From Amanita rubescens (taxonomy: Eukaryota > Basidiomycota > Agaricomycetes > Agaricales > Amanitaceae), in NCBI GenBank assembly GCA_015039365.1, contig WION01000017.1, forward strand, positions 62,001 to 126,000: DNA of 64,000 bases, read 5' to 3'. The position numbers and the translations under genes were made by a program. This document shows positions 44,292-55,149 of the stretch, piece after piece. Position 1 is the first letter of the stretch, and the number at the start of each line of letters is the position of its first letter. A model generated the notes under the pieces. It saw nothing but the letters and a program-made list of their open reading frames with translations, was not told the DNA's origin and made no database searches.

Positions 44292-45290
44292 GGCGTTACG
44301 GACGAAGAGGGTTGTCGTGCAATCAGAGAAAGAGGCTGTGATAAAGAGACTCTGTGAGAGTTTGCAGTTGTGCGGTATCAAAGCCAGAATCTGCCTCGCA
44401 AACAAACAATGCTGTTCTGGTATAATTAATGGAGTTCGCCGTATTTATTGTCTTCTTTACGTAATGACCTGTCCAACAAATCGACAAATTGAAAAAAGTC
44501 AATAACTCCATAAATATAGCGCAGCTGGATATCATACTCGGAACTCGTGTTTCTCATTGATCTGGAGGTTCACATACATCCTCCGAGTTATGCCACTTGG
44601 TAGAAGATCTCATTGGGATTGTATTGTGTCGTCCTGCAATTGTCGAAGGTGCTGTGCACTTGTTTTTGTGGGTTTTTTTACAACAAGGCACATCGCTACC
44701 TATACGGTAAGGGACAATAAAACAATAAAATAGTTTGACGGTGCTTCTTGCTACATGGCTTTGCAGATCAGATGAACACCATCTAGAGATTCGTTTGTAG
44801 CACCGAAAATACTATCAGATTGTTGGGATGCCTTGGGGTCCGTGGAGTCCGAGAAGGTCCGGAGTAGTTTGAGATACTAAGATCAAGGTCCGAGGTACTC
44901 CGGGGCCGCATTGCTGTGCGAGCATGCGCGGTACACGTGTTTTACATATGGATTAGGCTATGGGCGCTGCTTCTTCTCATCCGTTTGTCTCACGAGCTCA
45001 CCACTGAGGTCAAACGCGAATCCATTCGCTGTCCCTCCACTGTTTAAAAGTTCTCTGGAGTCCGTGCAGAGCGTAATCCAACAAAAATCCCCGACAACTT
45101 CTTTTGGTTGCCATTCATACATATCCGACATTCCCAGTCACGCGCTCAAGGACCACAGTTCATTCAAATTGCACTAAGCTCGCCCTTTATAGAACGAGGT
45201 TCCACAGTGATTTTCTGATCAATGTTAGCGTTCGTTCATTGGAAAATGTGCAGCATAAGCGCTTTTTTGGCTAACAAACCTCTTAGCTAC
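44292..45290. other. intergenic / possible 5' exon of the kinase-like gene
   Basis: No further gene is recognised. The first ~120 bp may still be coding for the kinase-like protein on the minus strand. Confidence 0.4.
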
Positions 45291-45476
45291 ATGTGCGAAC
45301 AGGATTATCGTCAATATAGCTGTGGCTGCAAGAAATTTGAAGAATTTCGCCAATGTGTCGGGAGAGTGGGGACCAATGTCAAATGCAGCCCTGTCACTCA
45401 GCTTCAACTTCCAGACTCAATGCATATGTGCTCTAGGCACATGGTAAAGCCGGGAAAGGATGAAATGCGTCGCTAG
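45291..45476 (+). CDS. small Cys-rich protein, 61 aa
   Basis: MCEQDYRQYSCGCKKFEEFRQC begins a compact frame with eight Cys (C2, then CGC, C, C, C) and ends KHMVKPGK-like (RHMVKPGKDEMRR). It resembles a family of small conserved fungal proteins with a C-x8-CGC...QC...C...H layout, possibly metal-binding. An upstream in-frame TTG extension is not needed. There is no signal peptide. Function unknown. Confidence 0.55.
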   Translation: MCEQDYRQYSCGCKKFEEFRQCVGRVGTNVKCSPVTQLQLPDSMHMCSRHMVKPGKDEMRR

Positions 45477-45551
45477 ACCAGATTCAAGCATAAGAGGATA
45501 CAACTCTAGTGTTAGGGGGAGGCCCGGGCCATGGATGGAGAGATGTCATGA

Positions 45552-45694
45552 AGGCTGCCTGGTTTCAAAATCATTTCTTCAATTTTGCTCATTTATGTCC
45601 GTAGACAGTCACTAGTACACGACGGCTGCCTGGTTTCAGAAATCATTTCTTCAATTTTGCTCATTTATGTCCGTAGACAGTCACTAGTACAAAG
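45552..45694 (+). repeat. ~72-bp tandem duplication
   Basis: GGCTGCCTGGTTTCA..AATCATTTCTTCAATTTTGC..CAGTCACTAGTACA occurs twice back to back. Confidence 0.9.
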
Positions 45695-45737
45695 ACTATC
45701 TACCAGTCAATTCTGAAAATACCGTTACCGTTGATTA

Positions 45738-46390
45738 TTAGTTGAGATGATGCCTTCCGTGTCGGATATTCCCGCATTCCCTGAGATGCTCCCTGAATGA
45801 TCCAATGGTGAATTTCCGTCTGAAATGTAGGGGGCGGCTGCAGTGGGATCTCTGACATCCTGTGCAATGGAAGCCCCATTCCAGCTCTTGGGAACTTTTG
45901 TTAAGCCATGGCGTCCGAATGATTGCCATGAAACGCAACGGATTCCCTGATTTTCCATCGAAGGGGTCTTGAGCTGCCGTGCTCAATACATATTGTTCCA
46001 TGGCACTGACGGAGCCGTGCAGCGTAATACCTGCCTGACGAGCGCAGTCGAAGTCTACCAAAGCGAGGTGTGCACGAACTTTCTTTTGGTTCGGTGAATA
46101 TGTGCCCGGTATGCTTTTCATGCTAGGCAAAGTGCGAAGGATTGGACGGTTAAGCCCAAACTTTAGAATCGCATGACGATACCGCAGTGGTAGATACTGT
46201 TTATCCTCCGACAGACAGAGGAAGCAAACCCGTTTGCAAGTAAGGATGTAGAGGTAGCCGCCAAAATCACCGCACTCTTCACATTCAGCTGTGCATAATT
46301 TTTCGTAGAGCATTTCGCAGGTGATCCACCGGCTGGCCTTGATGTATATGATGCCACGGAGCGCATTAATGTGGATTTTATACCTATATA
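45738..46390 (-). pseudogene. C-terminal part of an F-box-type protein, 5' truncated
   Basis: The frame reads KIHINALRGIIYIKASRWITC, then CEECGDFGGYLYILTCKRVC, FLCLSEDKQYLPLRY, SIPGTYSPNQKK, GNPLRFMAIIRTPWLN and EWGFHCTGCQRSHCSRPLHF, to a stop at 45738. From memory this block order is that of a large fungal F-box protein family in which the Cys-rich region follows an N-terminal F-box. The Cys pairs could bind zinc. The F-box itself is missing: sequence turns AT-rich and non-coding at about 46395, where the palindromic region begins. F-box proteins recruit substrates to SCF ubiquitin ligases; this copy could not. An undetected far-upstream exon is the alternative. Confidence 0.6.
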
Positions 46391-46394
46391 TGTA

Positions 46395-47744
46395 TAATAA
46401 AGAACCATTTTTTCCTGGAAGTAAAGATATCAGTTAACAGCTTATATGCTTAATATATCAGCCCTAAAATAGCTAAGGAATTGGTGGTGTAGTTTTGGAG
46501 ATATAAAGGAAATAATGTATATCTGCTTTCATGGAGACTTTCCTTATTTGGAGGCATGTGACAGTGATACATTGTGTCACACAGTACAATCTGCATAGCA
46601 ATTATTTTTCTACATACTCTGATGAATTTATCATGTGCAAATTATGAAGCTGTGTAGTGCTTCATTTATGCTGCTCTGTGAACTTGTAGATATCATGACC
46701 CAGCTGAAGGTGTCTGTGCCAACTGTGTCCTTTAACAGGCAGACTGTCCTTGGGTTGGGTTTTATGGCTGAGGGTTTGGTTGATGGGTAGAGTCTGAAGA
46801 AAGCACAACTGTATAGTAACTAGGCTAGGAGGACAGGGTGGAGTTGAGGGCTGGGAGGACAGGGCTCTAAAACATGGGTCAGCATCTGTCATAACATTGG
46901 CAACTGAGAACATAGCATATTGACTTGTTTGGCATTTGGTCCAGTTTAACCAGCACATCCATGGGAAAGTATCTATCTATTTCTTTGCTTTTGTCCTGCA
47001 TTTACTCTGGTCTGCCACTTGGTGTGGCCCTCTCACAGAAGGGTGTTTCTTCAGTGCCAACCTATTTGCCTTCAATGTCTTGTTTTGCATCACCTTTCCA
47101 TGCATCTAATTTGATGAAACTTTTGTTTTTGGCAATACTTATTTGTTTGTACCTGCTACTCTGCCAGCTATATAGCATGAATCAAAAGAATTTCAAACTA
47201 TCTGTGCTGCTACTGCATGTCATGTACCCCTTTATGGACACAGGAAGCTAACTGCAATGTGCACTTTTTTGTAAGCTGGTGCTATTTGCAGTGTCTGTTT
47301 CTTTGAACCTGTCTAAGTCTTACACCTGGGTCCTGCTCTGATCTTCTACTTGTTGCCAACTTAGCATGATTGTCTCATGAATGGTTTTAACTCAACTCAA
47401 ATTGGGTGACATTGTCCTGGTTGGCATTGTCTTTATATGCACAAGTGAAGGTGGCCGTAACTTTTACTTATGGTTTCAGTTGCTCACTTGTCACACATTC
47501 ACTGCACTGGTACCTACTACTAGCATGGCCATAATCTCACAAGAGGTGTTTACTTGAGTATCAAATTGTGAGCTTTGATCTTCTTTGGCATGGCCTTTCC
47601 ATGTACAAATGAAATGGTGGCAATGATCAATGATTACTTCTCTGGTGCAATGTACATTTGCTTGCTGCTGTTTCCACCCGGTATACTCTACAACCTAACA
47701 TAATGAACATTCCACTATTCAAGTCTGTGCTGTTACTGTACTAC
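46395..47744 (+). repeat. degenerate, AT-rich relatives of the palindrome-array unit
   Basis: Blocks such as TTTGCTTTTGTCCTGCATTTACTCTG, TTTATGGACACAGGAAGCTAACTGCAATG and GTTTGTACCTGCTACTCTGCC echo the unit of the following array, without the 42-bp palindrome. No coding capacity is supported. Confidence 0.55.
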
Positions 47745-49677
47745 ATGGCATGCACACCTCTGTGAAGACAGGGTGGTACCACATTATTTCCTTGGCCAAG
47801 GAAATAATATGTGGCAGTGCATGTGCAAATAGAAACACATAAAAGTCATTACTAGTAGCTCCCTGTGGAGGGGTGCATTTCATGCAGTAGATCATGCCAA
47901 ACAGGATAAGAGCTTGCAATTTGACACTCAAGTATACCCTTTGAGAGATGGCAGCCATGACAGGTAAGCAGGGAGCTGCTAATGATCTTTGCATGTTTGG
48001 TTCTATTTACAAATGCACTGCCACATTATTTCCTTGGCCAAGGAAATAATGTGGCAGTGTTGATTTGTTTGCTTTTGTCTTCCACCTGCCTTACTCTGCT
48101 ATTTTGCATGATTGCTTTATGTATAAAGAGGCATATCCTGCTGTCCAAATCACCCCATGGTATAAACTCTTTATGGAAACAGGGAGCTAACTGCAATGTC
48201 TGCCCTTTTGTGTGCTTGGTCCTATTTGGAAATGCACTGCCACATTATTTCCTTGGCCAAGGAAATAATGTGGCAGTGCATTTGAAAATAGAAACAAATG
48301 CACAAAAGCAGGCATTGCAGCTGTAGCTTGCAGTGTTGAAATAGACACTTGGATTGGTGGAAGCTCTTGTAGACAATCATGCAAAGGTGTTGTCAAACAG
48401 GCAAACACAGAATAACACTGCAGAGAACTCTCATGCAAACAAATGGATGGTGCATAATGTGGCAGTGAATGTACAAATAGAATCATACATACAATAAATG
48501 GGCATTGCAGTTGGCTTCCTGTTTCTATAAAGGGTTTATGTATGTCATGGGGAGATTTGAACAGCAGGATATGCTTCTTTATAAGCAATCATGCAAGGTG
48601 GCAGGTAGAAGACAAAAGCAAATAAATAAACACTGCCACATTATCTCCTTGGCCAAGGAAATAATGTGGCAGTGCATTTCCAAATAAGACCAAACACACA
48701 AAAGGGCAGACATTGCAGTTAGCTCCTTGTTTCCATAAAGGGTTTATGCCATGAGATTTGGACAGCATGATATGCTTCTTTATACATATGTAAGCCATCA
48801 TGCAAGATGGCAGAGTAAGGCAGGTAGAATACAAAAACAAATAAATAAACACTGCCACATTATCTCCTTGGCCAAGGAAATAATGTGGCAGTGCATTTCC
48901 AAATAAGACCAAGCACACAACAGCAGACATTGCAATTCACTCCTTGTTTACATAAAGGGTTTATGCCATGGGGAGATTTGAACAGCAGGATATGTTTCTT
49001 TATACATAAGCAATCAATGCAAGGTAGCAGAGTAAGGCAGGTAGAAGACAAAAACAAATAAATAAACACTGCCACATTATCTCCTTGGCCAAGGAAATAA
49101 TGTGGCAGTGCATTTCCAAATAAGACCAAACACACAAAAGGGCAGACATTGCAGTTAGCTCCCTGTTTCCATAAAGAGTTTATGCCATGGGGAGATTTGG
49201 ACAGTTCCTTATACATAAGCAATCATGCAAGATGGCAGAGTGAGGCAGGTAAAAGGCAAAAACAAATAAATAAACACTGCCACATTATCTCCTTGGCCAA
49301 GGAAATAATGTGGCAGTGCATTTCCAAATAGGACCAAGCACACAAAAGCAGATATTGCAATTCACTCCTTGTTTCCATAAAGGGTTTATGCCATGGGGAG
49401 ATTTGAACAGCAGGATATGCTTCTTTATACATAAGCAATAGGGGGGCCCAAAGTTGCACATGGCATTGGCATATGCCGCTTTTGTCACATTTAGTCACAA
49501 TTGTTCACACGATTAGAATATGTGCTGGTAGCTTGCTGCAACATTGTTTGGGTGCTGATCAGCTACTTAATTTGCATATGAGTTTCAATGTTATACAATG
49601 GAATGTTTATCATCTAAGTCTGATCTGTTGGGTAGAAAAGGTCTATATATATGATATTGTGCATTACACTACAGTTG

Positions 49678-49745
49678 ATTGTTTGGCTCAATGGTTAGTT
49701 TGGAAGTATGTTTTTATTTAGCTTAGGGTTCAAACCCCGGGACGT
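49678..49745 (+). repeat. tRNA-like (SINE) module
   Basis: A-box-like TGGCTCAATGGTTAG and a perfect B box GGTTCAAACCC at 49727-49737. Its mirror lies at about 50520-50587. No complete cloverleaf is formed. Confidence 0.6.
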
Positions 49746-49859
49746 GCACTTTATTTTTTTGTCTCTCCACTTGTGTATTATGTGCTGAGTGATTTGTTTG
49801 TAGTATAAATTATTATTGCAAGGTACAGTGGTGGTTCATTGTGCATTAAAAAAAATGCA

Positions 49860-49935
49860 GTTAGCTGGAATTGAACCCTCAGCCAAATAAAAACATTAAT
49901 ACACATTAACCACTTATCCACAACACCAATTGTAA
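49860..49935 (-). repeat. tRNA-like (SINE) module
   Basis: On the minus strand TGGTGTTGTGGATAAGTGG precedes the B box GGTTCAATTCC (49877-49867). Its B-box end forms the inner limit of the left palindrome arm; a B-box fragment is mirrored at 50387-50400. Confidence 0.6.
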
Positions 49936-52900
49936 TATAGAGCACAATGTCTTATATATAGACCTCTTTACCTCAACTACTCAAACTCAGGTTCTACATG
50001 TAGCTTTGGATGAGGAAACTCAAGTTCAACAGCTCAAATAGTGCATCTACCTTATGGACCACTCAAAGGACATGGCAGCTTATTCTAGTCTGCTTATGTC
50101 ACAACTTAACCAGCATATGCCAATGCCATGTGCAACTTTGAGCCCTACTAATCATGCAAGGTAGCAGAGTAAGGCAGATAGAAGACAAAAACAAATAAAT
50201 AAACACTGCCACATTATCTCCTTGGCCAAGGAAATAATGTGGCAGTGCATTTCCAAATAGGACCAAACACACAAAAAACAAACATTGCAGTTCACCCCTT
50301 GTTTCCATAAAGGGTTTATGCCTAGTAAGCTAACTGCAATGTCTGCTTTTGTGTGCATGGTCCTACTATTTGGAAATGCATTACCAGGGTTCAATTCCAG
50401 CTAACTGCATTTTTTTTAATGCACAATGAACCACCACTGTACCTTGCAATAATAATTTATACTACAAACAAATCACTCAGCACATAATACACAAGTGGAG
50501 AGACAAAAAAATAAAGTGCACGTCCCGGGGTTTGAACCCTAAGCTAAATAAAAACATACTTCCAAACTAACCATTGAGCCAAACAATCAACTGTAGTGTA
50601 ATGCACAATATCATATATATAGACCTTTTCTACCCAACAGATCAGACTTAGATGATAAACATTCCATTGTATAACATTGAAACTCATATGCAAATTAAGT
50701 AGCTGATCAGCACCCAAACAATGTTGCAGCAAGCTACCAGCACATATTCTAATCGTGTGAACAATTGTGACTAAATGTGACAAAAGCGGCATATGCCAAT
50801 GCCATGTGCAACTTTGGGCCCCCCTATTGCTTATGTATAAAGAAGCATATCCTGCTGTTCAAATCTCCCCATGGCATAAACCCTTTATGGAAACAAGGAG
50901 TGAATTGCAATATCTGCTTTTGTGTGCTTGGTCCTATTTGGAAATGCACTGCCACATTATTTCCTTGGCCAAGGAGATAATGTGGCAGTGTTTATTTATT
51001 TGTTTTTGCCTTTTACCTGCCTCACTCTGCCATCTTGCATGATTGCTTATGTATAAGGAACTGTCCAAATCTCCCCATGGCATAAACTCTTTATGGAAAC
51101 AGGGAGCTAACTGCAATGTCTGCCCTTTTGTGTGTTTGGTCTTATTTGGAAATGCACTGCCACATTATTTCCTTGGCCAAGGAGATAATGTGGCAGTGTT
51201 TATTTATTTGTTTTTGTCTTCTACCTGCCTTACTCTGCTACCTTGCATTGATTGCTTATGTATAAAGAAACATATCCTGCTGTTCAAATCTCCCCATGGC
51301 ATAAACCCTTTATGTAAACAAGGAGTGAATTGCAATGTCTGCTGTTGTGTGCTTGGTCTTATTTGGAAATGCACTGCCACATTATTTCCTTGGCCAAGGA
51401 GATAATGTGGCAGTGTTTATTTATTTGTTTTTGTATTCTACCTGCCTTACTCTGCCATCTTGCATGATGGCTTACATATGTATAAAGAAGCATATCATGC
51501 TGTCCAAATCTCATGGCATAAACCCTTTATGGAAACAAGGAGCTAACTGCAATGTCTGCCCTTTTGTGTGTTTGGTCTTATTTGGAAATGCACTGCCACA
51601 TTATTTCCTTGGCCAAGGAGATAATGTGGCAGTGTTTATTTATTTGCTTTTGTCTTCTACCTGCCACCTTGCATGATTGCTTATAAAGAAGCATATCCTG
51701 CTGTTCAAATCTCCCCATGACATACATAAACCCTTTATAGAAACAGGAAGCCAACTGCAATGCCCATTTATTGTATGTATGATTCTATTTGTACATTCAC
51801 TGCCACATTATGCACCATCCATTTGTTTGCATGAGAGTTCTCTGCAGTGTTATTCTGTGTTTGCCTGTTTGACAACACCTTTGCATGATTGTCTACAAGA
51901 GCTTCCACCAATCCAAGTGTCTATTTCAACACTGCAAGCTACAGCTGCAATGCCTGCTTTTGTGCATTTGTTTCTATTTTCAAATGCACTGCCACATTAT
52001 TTCCTTGGCCAAGGAAATAATGTGGCAGTGCATTTCCAAATAGGACCAAGCACACAAAAGGGCAGACATTGCAGTTAGCTCCCTGTTTCCATAAAGAGTT
52101 TATACCATGGGGTGATTTGGACAGCAGGATATGCCTCTTTATACATAAAGCAATCATGCAAAATAGCAGAGTAAGGCAGGTGGAAGACAAAAGCAAACAA
52201 ATCAACACTGCCACATTATTTCCTTGGCCAAGGAAATAATGTGGCAGTGCATTTGTAAATAGAACCAAACATGCAAAGATCATTAGCAGCTCCCTGCTTA
52301 CCTGTCATGGCTGCCATCTCTCAAAGGGTATACTTGAGTGTCAAATTGCAAGCTCTTATCCTGTTTGGCATGATCTACTGCATGAAATGCACCCCTCCAC
52401 AGGGAGCTACTAGTAATGACTTTTATGTGTTTCTATTTGCACATGCACTGCCACATATTATTTCCTTGGCCAAGGAAATAATGTGGTACCACCCTGTCTT
52501 CACAGAGGTGTCAATGCCATGCAGAGACTTAGACAGTGGATATGCCTCTTTATAGTTATAGGCAACCATATAGTAAGGTAGCAGAGTAAGGCAGGTGCAG
52601 GACAGCAAATTGAAATTGACATTGCTAGCTGGACACTCATTGTAGACCTGTGTTTTTATGTATTTGGCTTTGTTCAGACATACACTGCCACATTATTTCC
52701 TTGGCCACAGTGTTCAATGCTTGCTTTTTCTCAGCAAGTTGCACCTGCATTACCTACTGCTTGTCATGACGCATGACAGATTGTCTGTGCATTCACATTG
52801 TTTGTTTCTTGGTGTGCACCAACTGCACAAACCAGAGTGGATGTGACACTCCCAGCAGGTGAGAATTCATGGCTGTGCATCAATCCATATGTGGGTATAT

Positions 52901-53108
52901 TGTTTGTACATATCATTGCCCCCTTATCTTTCACCATCTCCTCTGCATCTCATTGAAAGGTATATGTTTACTCCCTTGCTCATCATGTGCTTGCTCATGT
53001 ATAATTCTCCCTATACCACATTCTTAACTACTGATCAGCCTAATCAGAAGGTGTGTTTACATGTCCTGCTTTTGCCAGAAAGAATGACAGAAAGCTATTC
53101 ACAGCAAC

Positions 53109-54240
53109 ATGCAATCAACCTCCATTGCAGTTCTTGATCACACCACTGATAGCAATGTGGACTTAGCTACCACTACTAGTGTTGCCAACGACTCTGGCAA
53201 TGACAGTCAATCAGCCTCAAGTCTTATTCTTGACCGCTCCCAGTCTCCTTTCTTGGCTTCTCTGCCCTGGTTTACAGATGCCATCATCAGGCCAGACCTC
53301 ATTCCAGGTCACATTTCTGATACATTTGCAGTGAGCATGTTTTGTTTGGTAGTACCACAACACCCTGTTAACAAATATCCAGTTGTTTACAAATAAAGTG
53401 AAAAAAACTGAAAATGAAGTAACCACAGCTCCTGATATGCCAAATATTGGAGGTGTACATCAGTTCAACCATTACTTTTGCTCTCTGATGGGGATTAAAA
53501 TTGCAAAGAGGAAATATGAAAAACTACAGTATCAGAAGTTTTTTGCAAAGGCCACTAACATTATGATGATGTACCGTCTATGTGATATCATGACATGGAC
53601 ACTTTGCCCAGATGACCAGGGCATTGTGCCACAGCATGATAAACAGGTCTTTAAAGCACCGAACAACACTGTAAGCATTCACTATTTACATCAACTTTTT
53701 GATATTGTAATTGACATAACTTATACAAGTCATTCCATCATATTCATAGTCTCAAGAAACTAATTGGGAATGCAAATCGCTATCTGGCAATCGAGACAGG
53801 CAGAGAGAATTCAGCACAAAGTTATGTGCCAGATGACAAGTTGTCAAATGCTCTCAATGGCCTTTGGGGGCAATTTCATAGATTCACCCAGAAAGCAAAT
53901 GCTTTCATCATCCGTCAAAATCTGGTTCTTGCTGCATGTCATATTCAATGTTTTTCTGAAGTGAAATTTGTCTTCTTGCTGTTCACATCCAAATTTAATC
54001 ACATCTTTTCAGGGCTGGGGTGATGTCAAGGTTCCAGATGTTTTGAGAAGAAATGACCCTTCTCAAATGCGTCTTCCCCTCTTCCTTGCACTGGCAGTGT
54101 CTCCACTGATGCTGCTTGCACCAGTGCAGTGGCATACCAAGGACTTCAACAGGTCAGCCTTGGTTGGAGTATGTCACAAATCCTCTGTGATTAAATTTAA
54201 TAACATATGTAATATAGATATGGCAGTGCCTGGGAAATAA
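53109..54240 (+). CDS. unknown protein, four exons, ends at the duplication junction
   Basis: Exons 53109-53330, 53383-53670, 53757-53960 and 54013-54240 join in phase 0 to 313 aa. The first part is Ser/Asp-rich; then come FTNKVKKTENEVTTAPDMPN, GVHQFNHYFCSLMGIKIAK, YRLCDIMTWTLCPDDQGI, LSNALNGLWGQFHRFTQKAN and PLFLALAVSPLMLLAPVQWH. Introns are 52-86 bp; the second uses an AAG acceptor, which is less certain. Exon 4 probably overruns a donor near HTKDFN(R) at about 54150, since the residues after it look random. If so, the true 3' end was lost at the junction (54270). No family is recognised; its place next to the palindrome suggests a TE protein. An upstream exon is possible. Confidence 0.55.
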
Positions 54241-55008
54241 GAGACCTGATTCCATAGCTAGGCTTGAGAAATGCCTTATACAGCAAAAAAATGGTCTAGC
54301 GGAGCCGTAACTGAATTTCGCGCTAAGCCGACTACACCATCGAATTCAGCGACCTCATAAACCCCAGAAACCATTGCAATTACCTCAGAAACCCAAGTCC
54401 ACCCTCAGCAATCATGGTGGTACAAAACTGTGACCGTGACCATGTTACAACTTCGACTGCTGAACTTGGACAGCACGAAATGTTGTTTGTGGTACAAATA
54501 GTAGTGATCATGTGGTTGTGGTAACTCTTCAAATACTCTGAACTTCTTAGCCAATTGCCTGGTTGGTTTGGTTGGTTGGTTGGTTCATCATGATCTGTTC
54601 AAGTATGATGGATATCATGATGGACAATGATCTCGGACTCTGGCATATGGACTTAGCATGCATGCATACAGACCTTCCTAATCGGGTATCACTGGCAGAT
54701 AAGTATCCCAGTATTTCTTCACATATTCTTCACCTCACTTACTCTCTTATCAATTACTCAGACTGTGGCTGTTGGAGGAACAGTCACACAGCGAGTGTTT
54801 GGGGAGGCAAACGTGTAAGTATATTCAATGGTATCTAGGTACTATTTATACTTAGTAGTCAGGAAATTAAGTACTGTAATGATGTAATAGGAATGAGGTG
54901 GACGTGAGGATTTCCTCAAGGTGGTCACGGAGTCCGACGAAGTGATGTATTAATGAAAGTAAAGAAAAAGAATAGAAAAGGGATAAAAAGGAGTGCACCT
55001 TCATGAGC

Positions 55009-55149
55009 CTAGAATGATACATCCTCCCAATCATCATCTTTGGCTAAGTTCACATTGATCGGTGATGCAGGGTTAGCAGCGGAGTTTGCCGGAGCATGGG
55101 ATGGGCAGTTTGCCTGATAGTGCCCCTTGTTGCCACACATAAAACACAT
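55009..55149 (-). CDS. CCHC zinc-knuckle ORF, copy 2
   Basis: Identical to 20372-20512, with the C-x2-C-x4-H-x4-C knuckle kept. A 9-bp in-frame deletion lies further upstream, outside the frame. Confidence 0.5.
   Translation of the reverse strand: MCFMCGNKGHYQANCPSHAPANSAANPASPINVNLAKDDDWEDVSF

Larger units (their letters stand above)
47745..52520. repeat. 4.8-kb near-perfect palindrome with 2.1-kb arms
   Basis: Positions x and 100265-x are complementary: for example, the TTGGCCAA boxes at 48034, 48253, 48649, 48868, 49085 and 49293 pair with those at 52224, 52005, 51609, 51390, 51173 and 50965. The arms run from about 47745 to 49879 and 50386 to 52520 around a 506-bp spacer. Every open frame in one arm recurs unchanged on the other strand of the other arm, so the arms are almost identical. 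Each arm carries seven copies of a short perfect palindrome, and one more sits in the spacer. Confidence 0.95.
47780..52712. repeat. array of fifteen ~42-bp perfect or near-perfect palindromes
   Basis: Half-site ACTGCCACATTATTTCCTTG meets its mirror at the centre GGCC. Centres lie near 47795, 48037, 48256, 48652, 48871, 49088, 49296, 50225, 50968, 51176, 51393, 51612, 52008, 52227 and 52469, with a half-site at about 52684. Spacing is commonly 208-219 bp. In many copies one base differs (ATTATCTCC against GGAAATAAT). The conserved text between them contains CATTGCAGTTAGCTCC, CCATAAAGGGTTTATGCCAT and GGGGAGATTTGAACAGCAGG. Confidence 0.95.

Noticed and set aside
47982..52078. Many open frames reading LVLFGNALPHYFLGQG-type text on both strands
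   Set aside because: They follow the 42-bp palindrome and its flanks and recur in mirror image in both arms. The repeat explains them; there is no sign of protein-level constraint.
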